Source: an uncultured Pelagibacteraceae bacterium (GTDB lineage: Bacteria; Pseudomonadota; Alphaproteobacteria; Pelagibacterales; Pelagibacteraceae). Taken from it: DNA of 64,000 bases. Position numbers and translations under genes: made by a program. Positions within the stretch are counted from its first letter, which is position 1. Each line of letters opens with the position of its first letter. Under the pieces are notes generated by a model. It saw only the letters and a program-made list of their open reading frames with translations. It was not told the DNA's origin and ran no database searches. Where the stretch lies: positions 25,229-89,228 of the forward strand of contig CACIVM010000003.1 in assembly GCA_902590115.1 (NCBI GenBank). The letters are read 5' to 3'. This document shows, piece after piece, positions 1 to 7,973 of this stretch.

Positions 1-224
1 AATTCTAACTCTTTTTGAATCATTCTTCCAACTTTAGGCCATACATTTAAAGCAATTTTAATATCATTATATTTAGGTAACGGAACAGTCAAAAAATTTA
101 CTGGAGTTATAAAGTTAACAGTATGCCCAAGTTTTTTTAATTCTTCTTTTAATTGTTCAAGGGTTCTCACTACACCATTTATTACCTGTTCTTTGCAAGC
201 TCCTGTGACTATTAATATTCTCAT
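1..224 (-). CDS. Glycosyltransferase family 4 protein, N-terminal part (runs off the left edge)
   Basis: I translated this myself because the ORF track omits it. The frame is open from the start codon at 224 to the window edge, about 74 residues. It begins MRILIVTGACKEQ and contains NGVVRTLEQLKEELKKLGH, the opening of GT4 glycosyltransferases that resemble bacterial alpha-mannosyltransferases, where the NGVVRT segment is typical. In that family the enzyme moves a sugar from a nucleotide donor to a glycolipid acceptor. Its start lies 3 bp after the stop of the LpxH-like gene, so the two probably form one operon. The acceptor cannot be told from this fragment. Confidence 0.75.
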   Translation of the reverse strand, partial: MRILIVTGACKEQVINGVVRTLEQLKEELKKLGHTVNFITPVNFLTVPLPKYNDIKIALNVWPKVGRMIQKELE

Positions 225-227
225 GGA

Positions 228-1043
228 TTATTTATTAACGATTTTTAAATATGGTTCGTAATTTACAACTTCTTCTCTTATTTTGTCCCAATCTATAACT
301 TCCATTCTACCATCAAAATGCTCAACTAAAAATGTTGCTCCCTCAACCCAGTCGCCACAGTTTAGGTAATTTATTCCATCAAGATTTTGGTTTGCAGCAT
401 GATGTATATGACCACATATAATACCATCAGCTTTTTTCTTCTTTGCGTAATTTGCTAAGGTCTTTTCATAGTCACCAATATACTTAACTGCATTTTTAAC
501 TTTATGTTTTAGATATTTTGCTAAAGACCAATTTGGCTTTTTGAATAATCTTCTGATGAAATTTATTACTACATTAAATTCTAACAGAAAGCTGTATGCT
601 ACTGCTCCAACTTTTGATAACCAAGGTGCATATTTCATTACACCGTCCCATGCATCGCCGTGTACTACTATATATTTTTTATTATCACTTGAAACATGTA
701 AGCAGCGGTTTATAACTTCGATACCACCAAAATGAAGTGGTAAAAATTTTCTAAAAACGTCATCATGATTACCAATTATATATTTTACTTTTGTTCCGTG
801 TCTTGCTTTTCTTAAGGTTTTTTGAATAACGTCATTATGTTCCTGAGGCCAATAAAAATTATTTTTCAAAGCCCATATATCAATAATGTCACCTACGAGA
901 TATAAATTTTCTGATTTTGAATGCTTATAAAATTCAAGTAGCTTATTTGCAGAACTTTTTCTGTGTCCTAAATGAACATCACTTATAAAAATGCTTTTAT
1001 AATTTAAAATTTTTCCTTTAGATTTTGTTTGAATTGTTTCCAT
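228..1043 (-). CDS. Metallophosphoesterase, UDP-2,3-diacylglucosamine diphosphatase (LpxH)-like
   Basis: This is a calcineurin-like phosphoesterase with the full metal-binding motif series: SDVHLGH, GDIIDIW, IGNHDD, VVHGDAWD and GHIHHA. The order and spacing resemble LpxH-type and related lipid diphosphatases, which cleave UDP-2,3-diacylglucosamine in lipid A synthesis. The track extends it to 1082, but the 13 extra N-terminal residues look unlike the family, so the ATG at 1043 is preferred; neither start has a clear Shine-Dalgarno. A start at 1043 also leaves about 64 bp for divergent promoters towards the lipid kinase. The gene is followed by a glycosyltransferase, which fits an envelope lipid role. 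The exact substrate is inferred. Confidence 0.8.
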   Translation of the reverse strand: METIQTKSKGKILNYKSIFISDVHLGHRKSSANKLLEFYKHSKSENLYLVGDIIDIWALKNNFYWPQEHNDVIQKTLRKARHGTKVKYIIGNHDDVFRKFLPLHFGGIEVINRCLHVSSDNKKYIVVHGDAWDGVMKYAPWLSKVGAVAYSFLLEFNVVINFIRRLFKKPNWSLAKYLKHKVKNAVKYIGDYEKTLANYAKKKKADGIICGHIHHAANQNLDGINYLNCGDWVEGATFLVEHFDGRMEVIDWDKIREEVVNYEPYLKIVNK

Positions 1044-1107
1044 AAATTTAATAAAACGAATCTCTAGTAACAGTTGAATCATATAAATGTTACAGAATTG
1101 TTAAAAA

Positions 1108-2004
1108 ATGATTAAGAAACTAAATTTTGCAGTTATATTCAACGCCAATGCAGCAGGCGGTAGAAAACTTAAGTTAATTAATAAGGTCATTTATCTTCTA
1201 GAGAAAAATCACACTGTAGAACTTTTTAAAACTCAAAGTGAAGAACATGCGAGAAAAGTGTTTAAAGAATTGTCTAATAAACAATTTGATCGATTAGTAT
1301 TTGCTGGAGGTGACGGAAGTGTTTGCTTTGGTATCAATGAAATGTTTAAAAGTGACAATTTAAAAGACAAATTAGTTGGATACATACCTGCAGGTACTGC
1401 AAATATTCTGCAAATAGAAACTCAAATTAAGAAAAAGGCTGAGGAGATTTACAATGTCCTCGTATCAGATAATCATAAGAAAATTTCATTAGCAAAAATA
1501 AATGATAAGTATTTTTTCTTAATGGCTGGTGTAGGTTTTGACTCTAGAATTGTTGAGTCCATAAATACAAATATTAAAAAGTATCTCGGAAAAGTAATTT
1601 TTGCTTTTAAAGGTTTTCAGCATTTTTTATTTTTAAAGAATAATAAAATGGAGGTTGAGTTAGAAAATGAAAAAATAATGGCTGATTGGATTTTATGTAC
1701 TAATTCAAAATACTATGCTGGTCCCCATTCTATTACAAACGATACAAATATATTTGAAAACAAGATAGTGGCTTACATATTTAAAGACCTAACCAGAATA
1801 AAATTGCTTTACTATGTTTGGTTAATATTGACTAAGGGTGACTTAGGTCCAGCAAAAAGTGTGATCAAAAAAGAACTGGACAGATTAAAAATAAATGGTG
1901 TTAACAATAAAGTTCTATCTCAGGTTGACGGTGAAAATTGTGGTTACGTAAACAGTCTTGAAATCCAAAAAACAGACAGGTTTATCAATTTATTAGTTCC
2001 GTAA
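1108..2004 (+). CDS. Diacylglycerol kinase / YegS-type lipid kinase
   Basis: This DAGK catalytic-domain protein has the phosphate-binding start IFNANAAGGRKL, the hallmark FAGGDGSVCFGINE nucleotide loop near residue 70 and PAGTANILQIE near residue 100. The C-terminal half carries the AGVGFDSRIVE motif and the beta-sandwich part of the YegS/DgkB fold. It should phosphorylate diacylglycerol or another membrane lipid with ATP at the inner membrane face. At 298 residues it is of usual length. It is divergent from the LpxH-like gene and has a T-rich stretch after the stop but no clear terminator. The lipid substrate is not known from sequence. Confidence 0.85.
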   Translation: MIKKLNFAVIFNANAAGGRKLKLINKVIYLLEKNHTVELFKTQSEEHARKVFKELSNKQFDRLVFAGGDGSVCFGINEMFKSDNLKDKLVGYIPAGTANILQIETQIKKKAEEIYNVLVSDNHKKISLAKINDKYFFLMAGVGFDSRIVESINTNIKKYLGKVIFAFKGFQHFLFLKNNKMEVELENEKIMADWILCTNSKYYAGPHSITNDTNIFENKIVAYIFKDLTRIKLLYYVWLILTKGDLGPAKSVIKKELDRLKINGVNNKVLSQVDGENCGYVNSLEIQKTDRFINLLVP

Positions 2005-2110
2005 AATTTTCTAAATTTTTTTTCAACTTTTAGTTTAAAAGGTTTTTCTAAATTTCATTTGAAAACTTTTTAAAACTGTTCTAAGATTTTTAAGTTTTTG
2101 GAGGAACAAT

Positions 2111-2311
2111 ATGAAAAAAAAATTGAAAAAAAACGAAAAAAAGAAAAAGAAAATACTAAAATCAATCGATAAGCTTAAAAATAAAATAAGCACTAAACAA
2201 AAAAAACTATCAAAGGTTGAACTAAAGATAGCTAGTCTCGAGAAAAAAATTGCTGAAAAAAAAGCTAGCAAAAATAATAAAGAGCCTATCGCAGCATCTT
2301 TAAATAATTAG
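2111..2311 (+). CDS. Small lysine-rich coiled-coil protein, function unknown
   Basis: This 66-residue ORF has a strong ribosome binding site (GGAGGAAC) 5 bp before its ATG and a rho-independent terminator just downstream, so it is a genuine monocistronic gene. Roughly four in ten residues are lysine. Residues 10-55 show heptad-like spacing (IDKLKNKI, LSKVELKIASLEKKI), which predicts a short coiled coil, and the tail KNNKEPIAASLNN is less charged. It might bind nucleic acid or act as a polybasic scaffold, but no family is recognised. The overlapping antisense ORF 2035-2271 is its shadow. Confidence 0.7.
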   Translation: MKKKLKKNEKKKKKILKSIDKLKNKISTKQKKLSKVELKIASLEKKIAEKKASKNNKEPIAASLNN

Positions 2312-2330
2312 TTTATATAGAAATTAAATG

Positions 2331-2360
2331 CCCCTGATCCTAAAAATCAGGGGTTTATTT
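2331..2360 (+). terminator. Rho-independent terminator after the 66-aa gene
   Basis: An 8-bp perfect stem (CCCCTGAT / ATCAGGGG) with a 7-nt loop is followed by TTTATTTT. It lies 20 bp after the stop of the 66-aa gene. The stem is on the 3' side of the convergent SMR-like gene too, so it could act in both directions, though the U-run favours the plus strand. Confidence 0.85.
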
Positions 2361-2699
2361 TAATTCACCAAAAAGGTTTAAAAGTATTACTCCTGAAACA
2401 ATTAAGATTAATCCAACAGTTCCATAAAGGTTTGGGGTTTGATTATATTTAAATATTCCAAATAATGTAACTGCGGTTATCGTTAATGCTCCGTAGGTCG
2501 CATAAGTAAATCCAACTGGAATTATTGTCATTGCTCTAGATAAACAAAAAATACAAACAACAATACTTGAAATACAAAAAAGTGTAGGCGTAAGCTTAGT
2601 AAAACTTTCTGTAGTTTTTAAAAAACCGTTAGTGGCAATACCTGTAATGATTGCAAGAGTTAAATAAATATATCCTGAAAATAAACTTAAACTCTTCAT
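2355..2699 (-). CDS. SMR (EmrE/SugE)-fold four-helix membrane protein lacking the hallmark glutamate
   Basis: The protein has 114 residues, four predicted membrane helices and clear EmrE similarity: YIYL...AI near residue 10, FLK..ESFTKLTP near 26-40, and IIPVGFTYA near 60. EmrE-type transporters depend on a membrane glutamate (Glu14 in EmrE); lining up YIYLTLAIITG with EmrE YIYLGGAILAE puts glycine there. The conserved Trp63 position is tyrosine (TYATY). So drug/proton antiport of the usual kind is unlikely, and a lipid or undecaprenyl-carrier flipping role (as in ArnE/ArnF relatives) or a heterodimer partner is possible. The start overlaps the stop of the NDUFA9-like gene by 4 bp (ATGA), indicating translational coupling. 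Confidence 0.75.
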   Translation of the reverse strand: MKSLSLFSGYIYLTLAIITGIATNGFLKTTESFTKLTPTLFCISSIVVCIFCLSRAMTIIPVGFTYATYGALTITAVTLFGIFKYNQTPNLYGTVGLILIVSGVILLNLFGELK

Positions 2700-3643
2700 T
2701 TTGCTTTTGCGAATTGCCCTCCATCACGATAACGCCACAACCATTTTTCCATAGCTTGTTCGACGTCTTTTGGTTTTATCTCTAAATCACTAATCGTAAG
2801 TTCTTTATTTGAAACAACATTATCAGCTTCTGATAAAATTTCACATTGATCTCTTGTTAAAACTGGTGGGATCGGTAACAAGCTTAAAATTGAACTTTGT
2901 ATTTTCGCTATCGCCATAGGCATCTCTATAACAAATCTTTTTTTATTTATAGTTTTCATTATAGATTTTACCATATCACCGAAACTTATTACTGTAGGAC
3001 CACCTATTTCATAAATTTTTCCTTCGTTCTTTTTTGCTTGTATAGCTTTAACAATTGCATCAGCCACATCCGTTACCATTATTGGTTGAAATTTATAATC
3101 TATTCCCACAATTGGAATTACTGGTGAAAAACTTAATTTTGAAAATAAATTTGTAAAATTATCTTCAGGTCCGCATACAACACTTGGTCTTATTATTACT
3201 GTGTTTTTAAAGTTTATTAGAGATTTTTCTTCTCCAGCAAATTTAGATCTTTGATATGCAGATTTTGAATCTTTGTTAGCTCCTATTGCTGAAACATGAA
3301 TATATTTTTTTACTTTATGTTTTTCACATAATCTCGAGATAATATCCGGGATATCTGAATGAATTTTTATAAATTTTTGCTTTCTGTTTTCAAACAATAT
3401 TCCAATTAAATTAATGACTACATCTGAATTACTGATAGCCTCCTCTATTTTATCAAAATTGTTTGAGTTAAAATCGATTAACTCTATAGAGCCTGGAGGA
3501 GCTTGTGTCTTTAAATACCCTTTTTGAAACGGGTTTCTAGTTAGAATGATGCATCTATATTGTTTATTCGTCAAATTTCGAACAAGATATCGTCCTATAA
3601 ATCCACCACCACCAAGTATTGTTGCTATTGGGTAATTGTTCAT
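2696..3643 (-). CDS. NAD(P)-binding SDR protein, complex I NDUFA9-like
   Basis: This atypical short-chain dehydrogenase begins with the Rossmann motif ILGGGGFIGRYLVRNL and continues with VINLIGIL, IHVSAIGA and YQRSKFAGEE, which holds the Tyr-x-x-x-Lys pair. The order matches the NDUFA9-like subfamily seen in alphaproteobacteria, which are related to the complex I accessory subunit and bind NADPH. It probably acts in the cytoplasm or at the membrane face; its true substrate in bacteria is unclear. It shares a divergent promoter region of only 14 bp with rnd if that gene starts at 3658, and is coupled to the SMR-like gene. Confidence 0.8.
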   Translation of the reverse strand: MNNYPIATILGGGGFIGRYLVRNLTNKQYRCIILTRNPFQKGYLKTQAPPGSIELIDFNSNNFDKIEEAISNSDVVINLIGILFENRKQKFIKIHSDIPDIISRLCEKHKVKKYIHVSAIGANKDSKSAYQRSKFAGEEKSLINFKNTVIIRPSVVCGPEDNFTNLFSKLSFSPVIPIVGIDYKFQPIMVTDVADAIVKAIQAKKNEGKIYEIGGPTVISFGDMVKSIMKTINKKRFVIEMPMAIAKIQSSILSLLPIPPVLTRDQCEILSEADNVVSNKELTISDLEIKPKDVEQAMEKWLWRYRDGGQFAKAK

Positions 3644-3657
3644 GGTATTTAGATAAT

Positions 3658-4284
3658 ATGGTAAAAATTCATAGAATTAAAGGAGACATTACATCCGAAA
3701 TCGTAAAATCTTTTAAGAATAGTGTGGCAATTGATACGGAAGCCACTGGTCTTAAAATACCAGGAAGAGACAAGTTAAGTTTAATTCAAATTTGCGGTGA
3801 AAATGAAGATGTATTTATTATTCAGCCAGATAGAAGTAAATATAGTGCTCCTAATTTAGTTTCGGTATTAGAAAATCCAAAAATATTAAAAATAGGTCAC
3901 TTCTTAAGATTTGATAAAAGTGCGATAGAATATTTTCTTAAGTGTAAAATGAATAATATTTTTGATACTAAGATAGCATCAAAAGTGGTTCGCACTTATA
4001 CAGACCAGCATGGTTTGAAAAATTTAGTTTATGAATTTTGTAACAAGAATTTAGACAAGAGACAGGGAAGCTCTGATTGGAATAAAGATATAAATGAATT
4101 ATCAGATAAGCAATTAGAATATGCTGCAGGAGATGTCATTTACTTACACAAGATTAAATCTCAGCTAGAAAAAATGCTAATTAGAGAAAAAAGAATGGAT
4201 TTATTTAATCGTTGTATACAATTTTTAGACACTAGAATTGAGCTTGATCATAACGGATTTAAATTTGATATTTTTGAACATTAA
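3658..4284 (+). CDS. rnd: Ribonuclease D, short alphaproteobacterial form
   Basis: A DEDDy 3'-5' exonuclease domain fills the protein: Exo I VAIDTEATGL (Asp and Glu), Exo II GHFLRFD, and Exo III YAAGDVIYLHKI (Tyr and Asp). It trims tRNA precursors and other structured RNAs. Enterobacterial RNase D carries extra HRDC domains; this about 208-residue protein has none, as in other alphaproteobacteria. The track start at 3619 adds 13 residues that overlap the divergent gene, so the ATG at 3658 (MVKIHRIKGD) is preferred. Its stop overlaps the kdsD start by one base (TAATG). It heads the 14-gene run. Confidence 0.88.
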   Translation: MVKIHRIKGDITSEIVKSFKNSVAIDTEATGLKIPGRDKLSLIQICGENEDVFIIQPDRSKYSAPNLVSVLENPKILKIGHFLRFDKSAIEYFLKCKMNNIFDTKIASKVVRTYTDQHGLKNLVYEFCNKNLDKRQGSSDWNKDINELSDKQLEYAAGDVIYLHKIKSQLEKMLIREKRMDLFNRCIQFLDTRIELDHNGFKFDIFEH

Positions 4285-5252
4285 TGAAAAGAAATAATTT
4301 TATAAGCATTGCAAAAAAAGCTGCCTCAATTCAAATTAAAGAACTAAAAAAAATTAATAAAGTTTTTAATAAATCTTTTGTTCAAGCAGTAGATTTAATT
4401 TCAAATTGTAAGGGTAAAGTCATCGCTGCTGGAATCGGAAAAAGCGGTTTAATTGCAAGAAAAGTTTCTGCTACTCTCTCGTCAGTGGGCATTTCATCTT
4501 TTTATTTAAATCCGGGCGAAGCAAATCACGGTGATTTGGGTCAAATAGATAAGAGAGATGTTTTACTCGTATTTTCTTATTCGGGAAACACCTATGAAAT
4601 TTCAAATATGCTTAAGTACGCTAACAGATTCAATATAAAGATAATAGGAGTTGCATCAAAAAAAGAAAGTATTCTATTAAAAGCGAGTGACGTTAAGATT
4701 TTGTTGCCTCCAGTTTTGGAAGCAGATCCAACTAGGATGGTGCCAACAAGCTCAACCTCTATCACTTTATTATTTGGTGATACTTTGGCAATAGCTTTGA
4801 TGCACAAACTAAAATTTTCTAAGGATCGTTTTAAAGTTTTTCACCCAGGAGGAAATATCGGAAAAAACCTTTTAGCTGTTAAGGATATTATGATTTCTGG
4901 AAAAAAAATGCCAACTATTCATTTAAATAAAAATATGAATGAAGCAATTAAAATAATAAATAGTAAAAAACTAGGATTAGTTGTTGTATTAAAAAAAAAT
5001 CTTATCCAAGGAATAATTACTGATGGGGATGCTAGACGTAGCATGAGGCATTATAAAAAGGAAAACTCAATTAATAAAATAATGACAAAAAACCCACTTA
5101 CAATTGAAGAGGATTTACCAGCTACCAAAGCTCTTTCGATAATGAATGATAAAAAAATTACAAGTTTATTAGTAGTAAAAAAAAGAAACAAGGGTAAAAA
5201 ATTAGCTGGAATTGTTCATATTCACTCGCTTTTAGAATTTGGAATAAAATGA
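4284..5252 (+). CDS. kdsD: Arabinose-5-phosphate isomerase (KdsD/KpsF/GutQ family)
   Basis: It interconverts D-ribulose 5-phosphate and D-arabinose 5-phosphate, the first step to Kdo for lipopolysaccharide. The N-terminal SIS domain contains GIGKSGLIARKVSATLSS near residue 50, VFSYSGNTYEI and the PTSSTSITLLFGD stretch. Two CBS domains follow, from about residue 205 (IMISGKKMPTIHLNK) and 270 (IMTKNPLTIEED). At 322 residues it has the usual full architecture. The neighbours lptC and lptB place it in LPS assembly. Its stop overlaps the start of lptC by 4 bp (ATGA). Confidence 0.92.
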   Translation: MKRNNFISIAKKAASIQIKELKKINKVFNKSFVQAVDLISNCKGKVIAAGIGKSGLIARKVSATLSSVGISSFYLNPGEANHGDLGQIDKRDVLLVFSYSGNTYEISNMLKYANRFNIKIIGVASKKESILLKASDVKILLPPVLEADPTRMVPTSSTSITLLFGDTLAIALMHKLKFSKDRFKVFHPGGNIGKNLLAVKDIMISGKKMPTIHLNKNMNEAIKIINSKKLGLVVVLKKNLIQGIITDGDARRSMRHYKKENSINKIMTKNPLTIEEDLPATKALSIMNDKKITSLLVVKKRNKGKKLAGIVHIHSLLEFGIK

Positions 5253-5866
5253 ATTTAAAAAAAAGAAGAAAGTTAATTATTCAAATATTGTTGTTTATTA
5301 CAGCTTCTTTACTAATCTTCCATACTTATTATAAAGACAATAATGATAAGTTTAATAAAAATTTAACAAAAAAAAGTATTGAAATTCAAAAAGATAATCA
5401 AGGTGAAGGGATTAAGGATGTCGTTGATAAAGAAGAATTAAATTTTTTTGAAAATGTGGAATACAATGGAGTTGACCTTAACGGAAATAGATATGTAGTA
5501 AAATCTAAATCTGCAAAGTTTAAATCAGATTTTCCCGAATTAGTAAAAATGACATCGATGACAGCGATTTTCTACTTTAAAGATAATACAACACTAAAAA
5601 TATTTGGAAATTACGGCTCTTATAATAACAAAACTTTTGATATGGAGTTTAGAGAGGAAATATTAGCTGAATATGATAATAATTTTTTGTATGCTGATAA
5701 CATAAATTATTTTAACAAAAAAAGTTTCCTAGAAATATTTGGAAATGTGAAACTGGAGAATGATAGTGGTGAAGTTAAGTCAGATAGAATTGAACTTGAT
5801 TTGGAGACAAAAAAAGCTAAATTTTCTATGCTTAACGATAACACTGTAAAAGCAAAAATAAAATGA
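5249..5866 (+). CDS. lptC: LPS export protein LptC
   Basis: One N-terminal membrane helix (about residues 8-26, IIQILLFITASLLIFH) is followed by a periplasmic domain of repeated beta strands (FENVEYNGVDLNGNRYVVKSK, IFGNYGSYNNKTFDMEF, IFGNVKLENDSGEVKSDRIELDL), matching LptC of the beta-jellyroll Lpt bridge. It passes LPS from the LptB2FG transporter to LptA. The gene is coupled by ATGA overlaps to both kdsD and lptB. lptA, which normally stands between lptC and lptB, is absent here. The latter part somewhat resembles the OstA/LptA repeat too, but the length fits LptC alone. Confidence 0.82.
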   Translation: MNLKKRRKLIIQILLFITASLLIFHTYYKDNNDKFNKNLTKKSIEIQKDNQGEGIKDVVDKEELNFFENVEYNGVDLNGNRYVVKSKSAKFKSDFPELVKMTSMTAIFYFKDNTTLKIFGNYGSYNNKTFDMEFREEILAEYDNNFLYADNINYFNKKSFLEIFGNVKLENDSGEVKSDRIELDLETKKAKFSMLNDNTVKAKIK

Positions 5867-6618
5867 GAAAAGGTTTTAGGATAATTAAATTTAAAAAAAG
5901 TAAACCAATACTAAGCGTAAAAGATGTGAATAAGTCTTTTGAAGGCAGGCCAATCTTAAAAAAGATTTCCTTAGAATTGTTCCCTGGTGAAATAGTTGGA
6001 TTATTAGGTCCTAACGGTTCTGGTAAATCAACACTTTATAGCATAATCATTGGTGAGCACTCTACTGATAACGGAAAAATTCTTTTGAATGGAAAAGAAA
6101 TTCAAGATGAGCCGATTCATGAAAGAGCTAAAAGTGGAATTGGATATTTAAGTCAACAACGAAGTGTATTTGGGATGTCAGTTTATGATAACTTACTTGG
6201 GGTTTGCCAATTGTCGATAAAAGATCAAGAAAAACAGATCTCTACAGTAGAAAAATTATTAGATGAATTCAACTTACAACATTTAAGAAATTTACATAGT
6301 CAAGTTTTAAGTGGTGGTGAGGTTAGAAGACTAATGATGGCAAGAATACTTATAAATAAACCTAAAGTAATTTTGCTTGATGAACCAATGGCTGCTTTAG
6401 ATCCAATTGTTGTACAAGATATACAAAAGTATATTTTAAAAATTCAATCTTATGGCTGTGCAATATTAGTTACTGATCACCAAGTAAAGAATCTTTTCGA
6501 CGTGGTAGATCGAGCGTACGTCCTTGGTGAACAATCAATTATTGCAGATGGGACGCCTAACGAGATATTGAAATCTTCAAAAGCAATTAAATTATACTTT
6601 GGGCCACAATATAAGTAA
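5863..6618 (+). CDS. lptB: LPS export ABC transporter ATP-binding protein LptB
   Basis: This 251-residue ABC ATPase shows Walker A GPNGSGKST near residue 42, signature VLSGGEVRR, Walker B KVILLDEP and the switch histidine in VTDHQVKN. The pattern MAALDPIVVQDIQKYI after Walker B and the C-terminal GTPNEILKSSKAIKLYFG tail are typical of LptB. It powers extraction of LPS from the inner membrane with LptF and LptG, which are not in this window. It overlaps lptC by 4 bp. In many alphaproteobacteria lptB is followed by rpoN, hpf and ptsN; here aroA follows directly. Confidence 0.93.
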   Translation: MRKGFRIIKFKKSKPILSVKDVNKSFEGRPILKKISLELFPGEIVGLLGPNGSGKSTLYSIIIGEHSTDNGKILLNGKEIQDEPIHERAKSGIGYLSQQRSVFGMSVYDNLLGVCQLSIKDQEKQISTVEKLLDEFNLQHLRNLHSQVLSGGEVRRLMMARILINKPKVILLDEPMAALDPIVVQDIQKYILKIQSYGCAILVTDHQVKNLFDVVDRAYVLGEQSIIADGTPNEILKSSKAIKLYFGPQYK

Positions 6619-6626
6619 CTCAATAA

Positions 6627-7973
6627 ATGCGTTTAAAAAAATTTGATATCATAAATTCAAAAAAAATTCAGAATTTTAAAAAAACTATAAAAGTTGACAG
6701 CGATAAATCATTATCTATTAGGTCGCTGCTGTTAGGTTCTATAAGTGAAAACATATCAAAAATAGATAACTTATTAGAATCTGAGGACGTATTTTCAACG
6801 ATAAAATGTTTAAAAAAAATGGGTGTTACCATCAAGAAAAAAGGTAAGATTTTTTATGTGTATGGCAAGGGATTAGGATCACTTTTTGCAAAAAAAGGAA
6901 CAAAGCTTAACTTTGGAAACTCAGGTACTCTTGCAAGATTATTGATTGGAATATTAAGCACGACTCCAGATATAGACATAAAATTATCAGGTGACACTTC
7001 TTTAAAAAAAAGAAATATGGAGTCGTTAATAAAATTAATGAATGAATTTGGAGCAACTTTTTATCCAAACTCCAAAAGAACTTTACCCTTTAATCTAAGA
7101 TCGTCAGACATACCCATAGGAATAAATTACAAAGCTGGTAAATCTGCTCAGCTCAAAAGTGCAGTTATACTTGCTGGTTTAAATTCATTTGGTAACACAA
7201 ATATTATAGAAAAAAAGAAAACTAGAAATCATACTGAGCTTCTTTTAAAAAAAAATTCTAATGCAATAAAGTTAAGATCAACTGAGGACGTCAATAATAT
7301 CAAAATATTTGGAAAAAAAACATTACACTCAAACAATATGAAAATTTTTGGTGATCCATCCTCTGCTGCCTTTTTTACAGCACTTACAGTATTGAAAAAA
7401 AAATCTAAATTAACTATTAAAAATGTTTTACTTAATCCAACAAGAATTGGTTTTTATTTTTTACTAAAAAAATTTGGAGCAAATATAATCTTTAAAAAAA
7501 TTAAAATGTACAATAATGAGAAAATTGGCGACATCATAGTAAAAAGTTCAAACCTAAAACCAATTCAAGCTGGTTCTAAATATTATTTCAATTCAACTGA
7601 TGAATATCCTATTCTTTTTATAATAGCTGCCTTGACTAAAGGTAAGTCAACTTTTAAAGGAATTGAAGAATTAAAAAATAAAGAAAGTGATAGAATTAAA
7701 GAAATGCAAAAGATTATTAAACAAATTGGAATTAGATCGATATATAAAAATGGAGATTTAGTTATATTTGGGGAAAAAAAAATAAAAACTAATAGAGTAA
7801 TTGATGTTCCGTCTTTGGGAGATCATAGAATTTGTATGAGCGCATTAATTTTAAGCTTAATTACTGGTGTCAAGTCAAAAATAAAAAATTTTGAAACTGT
7901 AAGAACTTCTTTTCCCTCTTTTTTAAAATTGGTTAGATATTTAGGAAGCGATTATGAAATTAAAAGTAGGTGA
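6627..7973 (+). CDS. aroA: 3-phosphoshikimate 1-carboxyvinyltransferase (EPSP synthase)
   Basis: The enzyme joins shikimate 3-phosphate and phosphoenolpyruvate in the shikimate pathway. Seen motifs are the N-terminal substrate lysine region VDSDKSLSIRSLLL, LNFGNSGTLARLL, the SAQLKSAVILAGL stretch, STDEYPILFIIAAL with the catalytic Asp, and KESDRIKEM. At 448 residues it has both EPSP synthase subdomains. It starts 8 bp after lptB, the largest gap in the run, and overlaps cmk by 20 bp. The aroA-cmk-rpsA-ihfB order is widely conserved in proteobacteria and supports the call. Confidence 0.93.
   Translation: MRLKKFDIINSKKIQNFKKTIKVDSDKSLSIRSLLLGSISENISKIDNLLESEDVFSTIKCLKKMGVTIKKKGKIFYVYGKGLGSLFAKKGTKLNFGNSGTLARLLIGILSTTPDIDIKLSGDTSLKKRNMESLIKLMNEFGATFYPNSKRTLPFNLRSSDIPIGINYKAGKSAQLKSAVILAGLNSFGNTNIIEKKKTRNHTELLLKKNSNAIKLRSTEDVNNIKIFGKKTLHSNNMKIFGDPSSAAFFTALTVLKKKSKLTIKNVLLNPTRIGFYFLLKKFGANIIFKKIKMYNNEKIGDIIVKSSNLKPIQAGSKYYFNSTDEYPILFIIAALTKGKSTFKGIEELKNKESDRIKEMQKIIKQIGIRSIYKNGDLVIFGEKKIKTNRVIDVPSLGDHRICMSALILSLITGVKSKIKNFETVRTSFPSFLKLVRYLGSDYEIKSR

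Noticed and set aside
541-735. 64-aa plus-strand ORF opposite the LpxH-like gene
   Set aside because: It is antisense to a clear metallophosphoesterase, has no ribosome site and no protein-like features. The same holds for the other short antisense ORFs in the track.
2035-2271. 78-aa minus-strand Phe/Leu-rich ORF
   Set aside because: It is the complement of lysine codons of the 66-aa gene (AAA/TTT), so the apparent membrane protein is an artefact.
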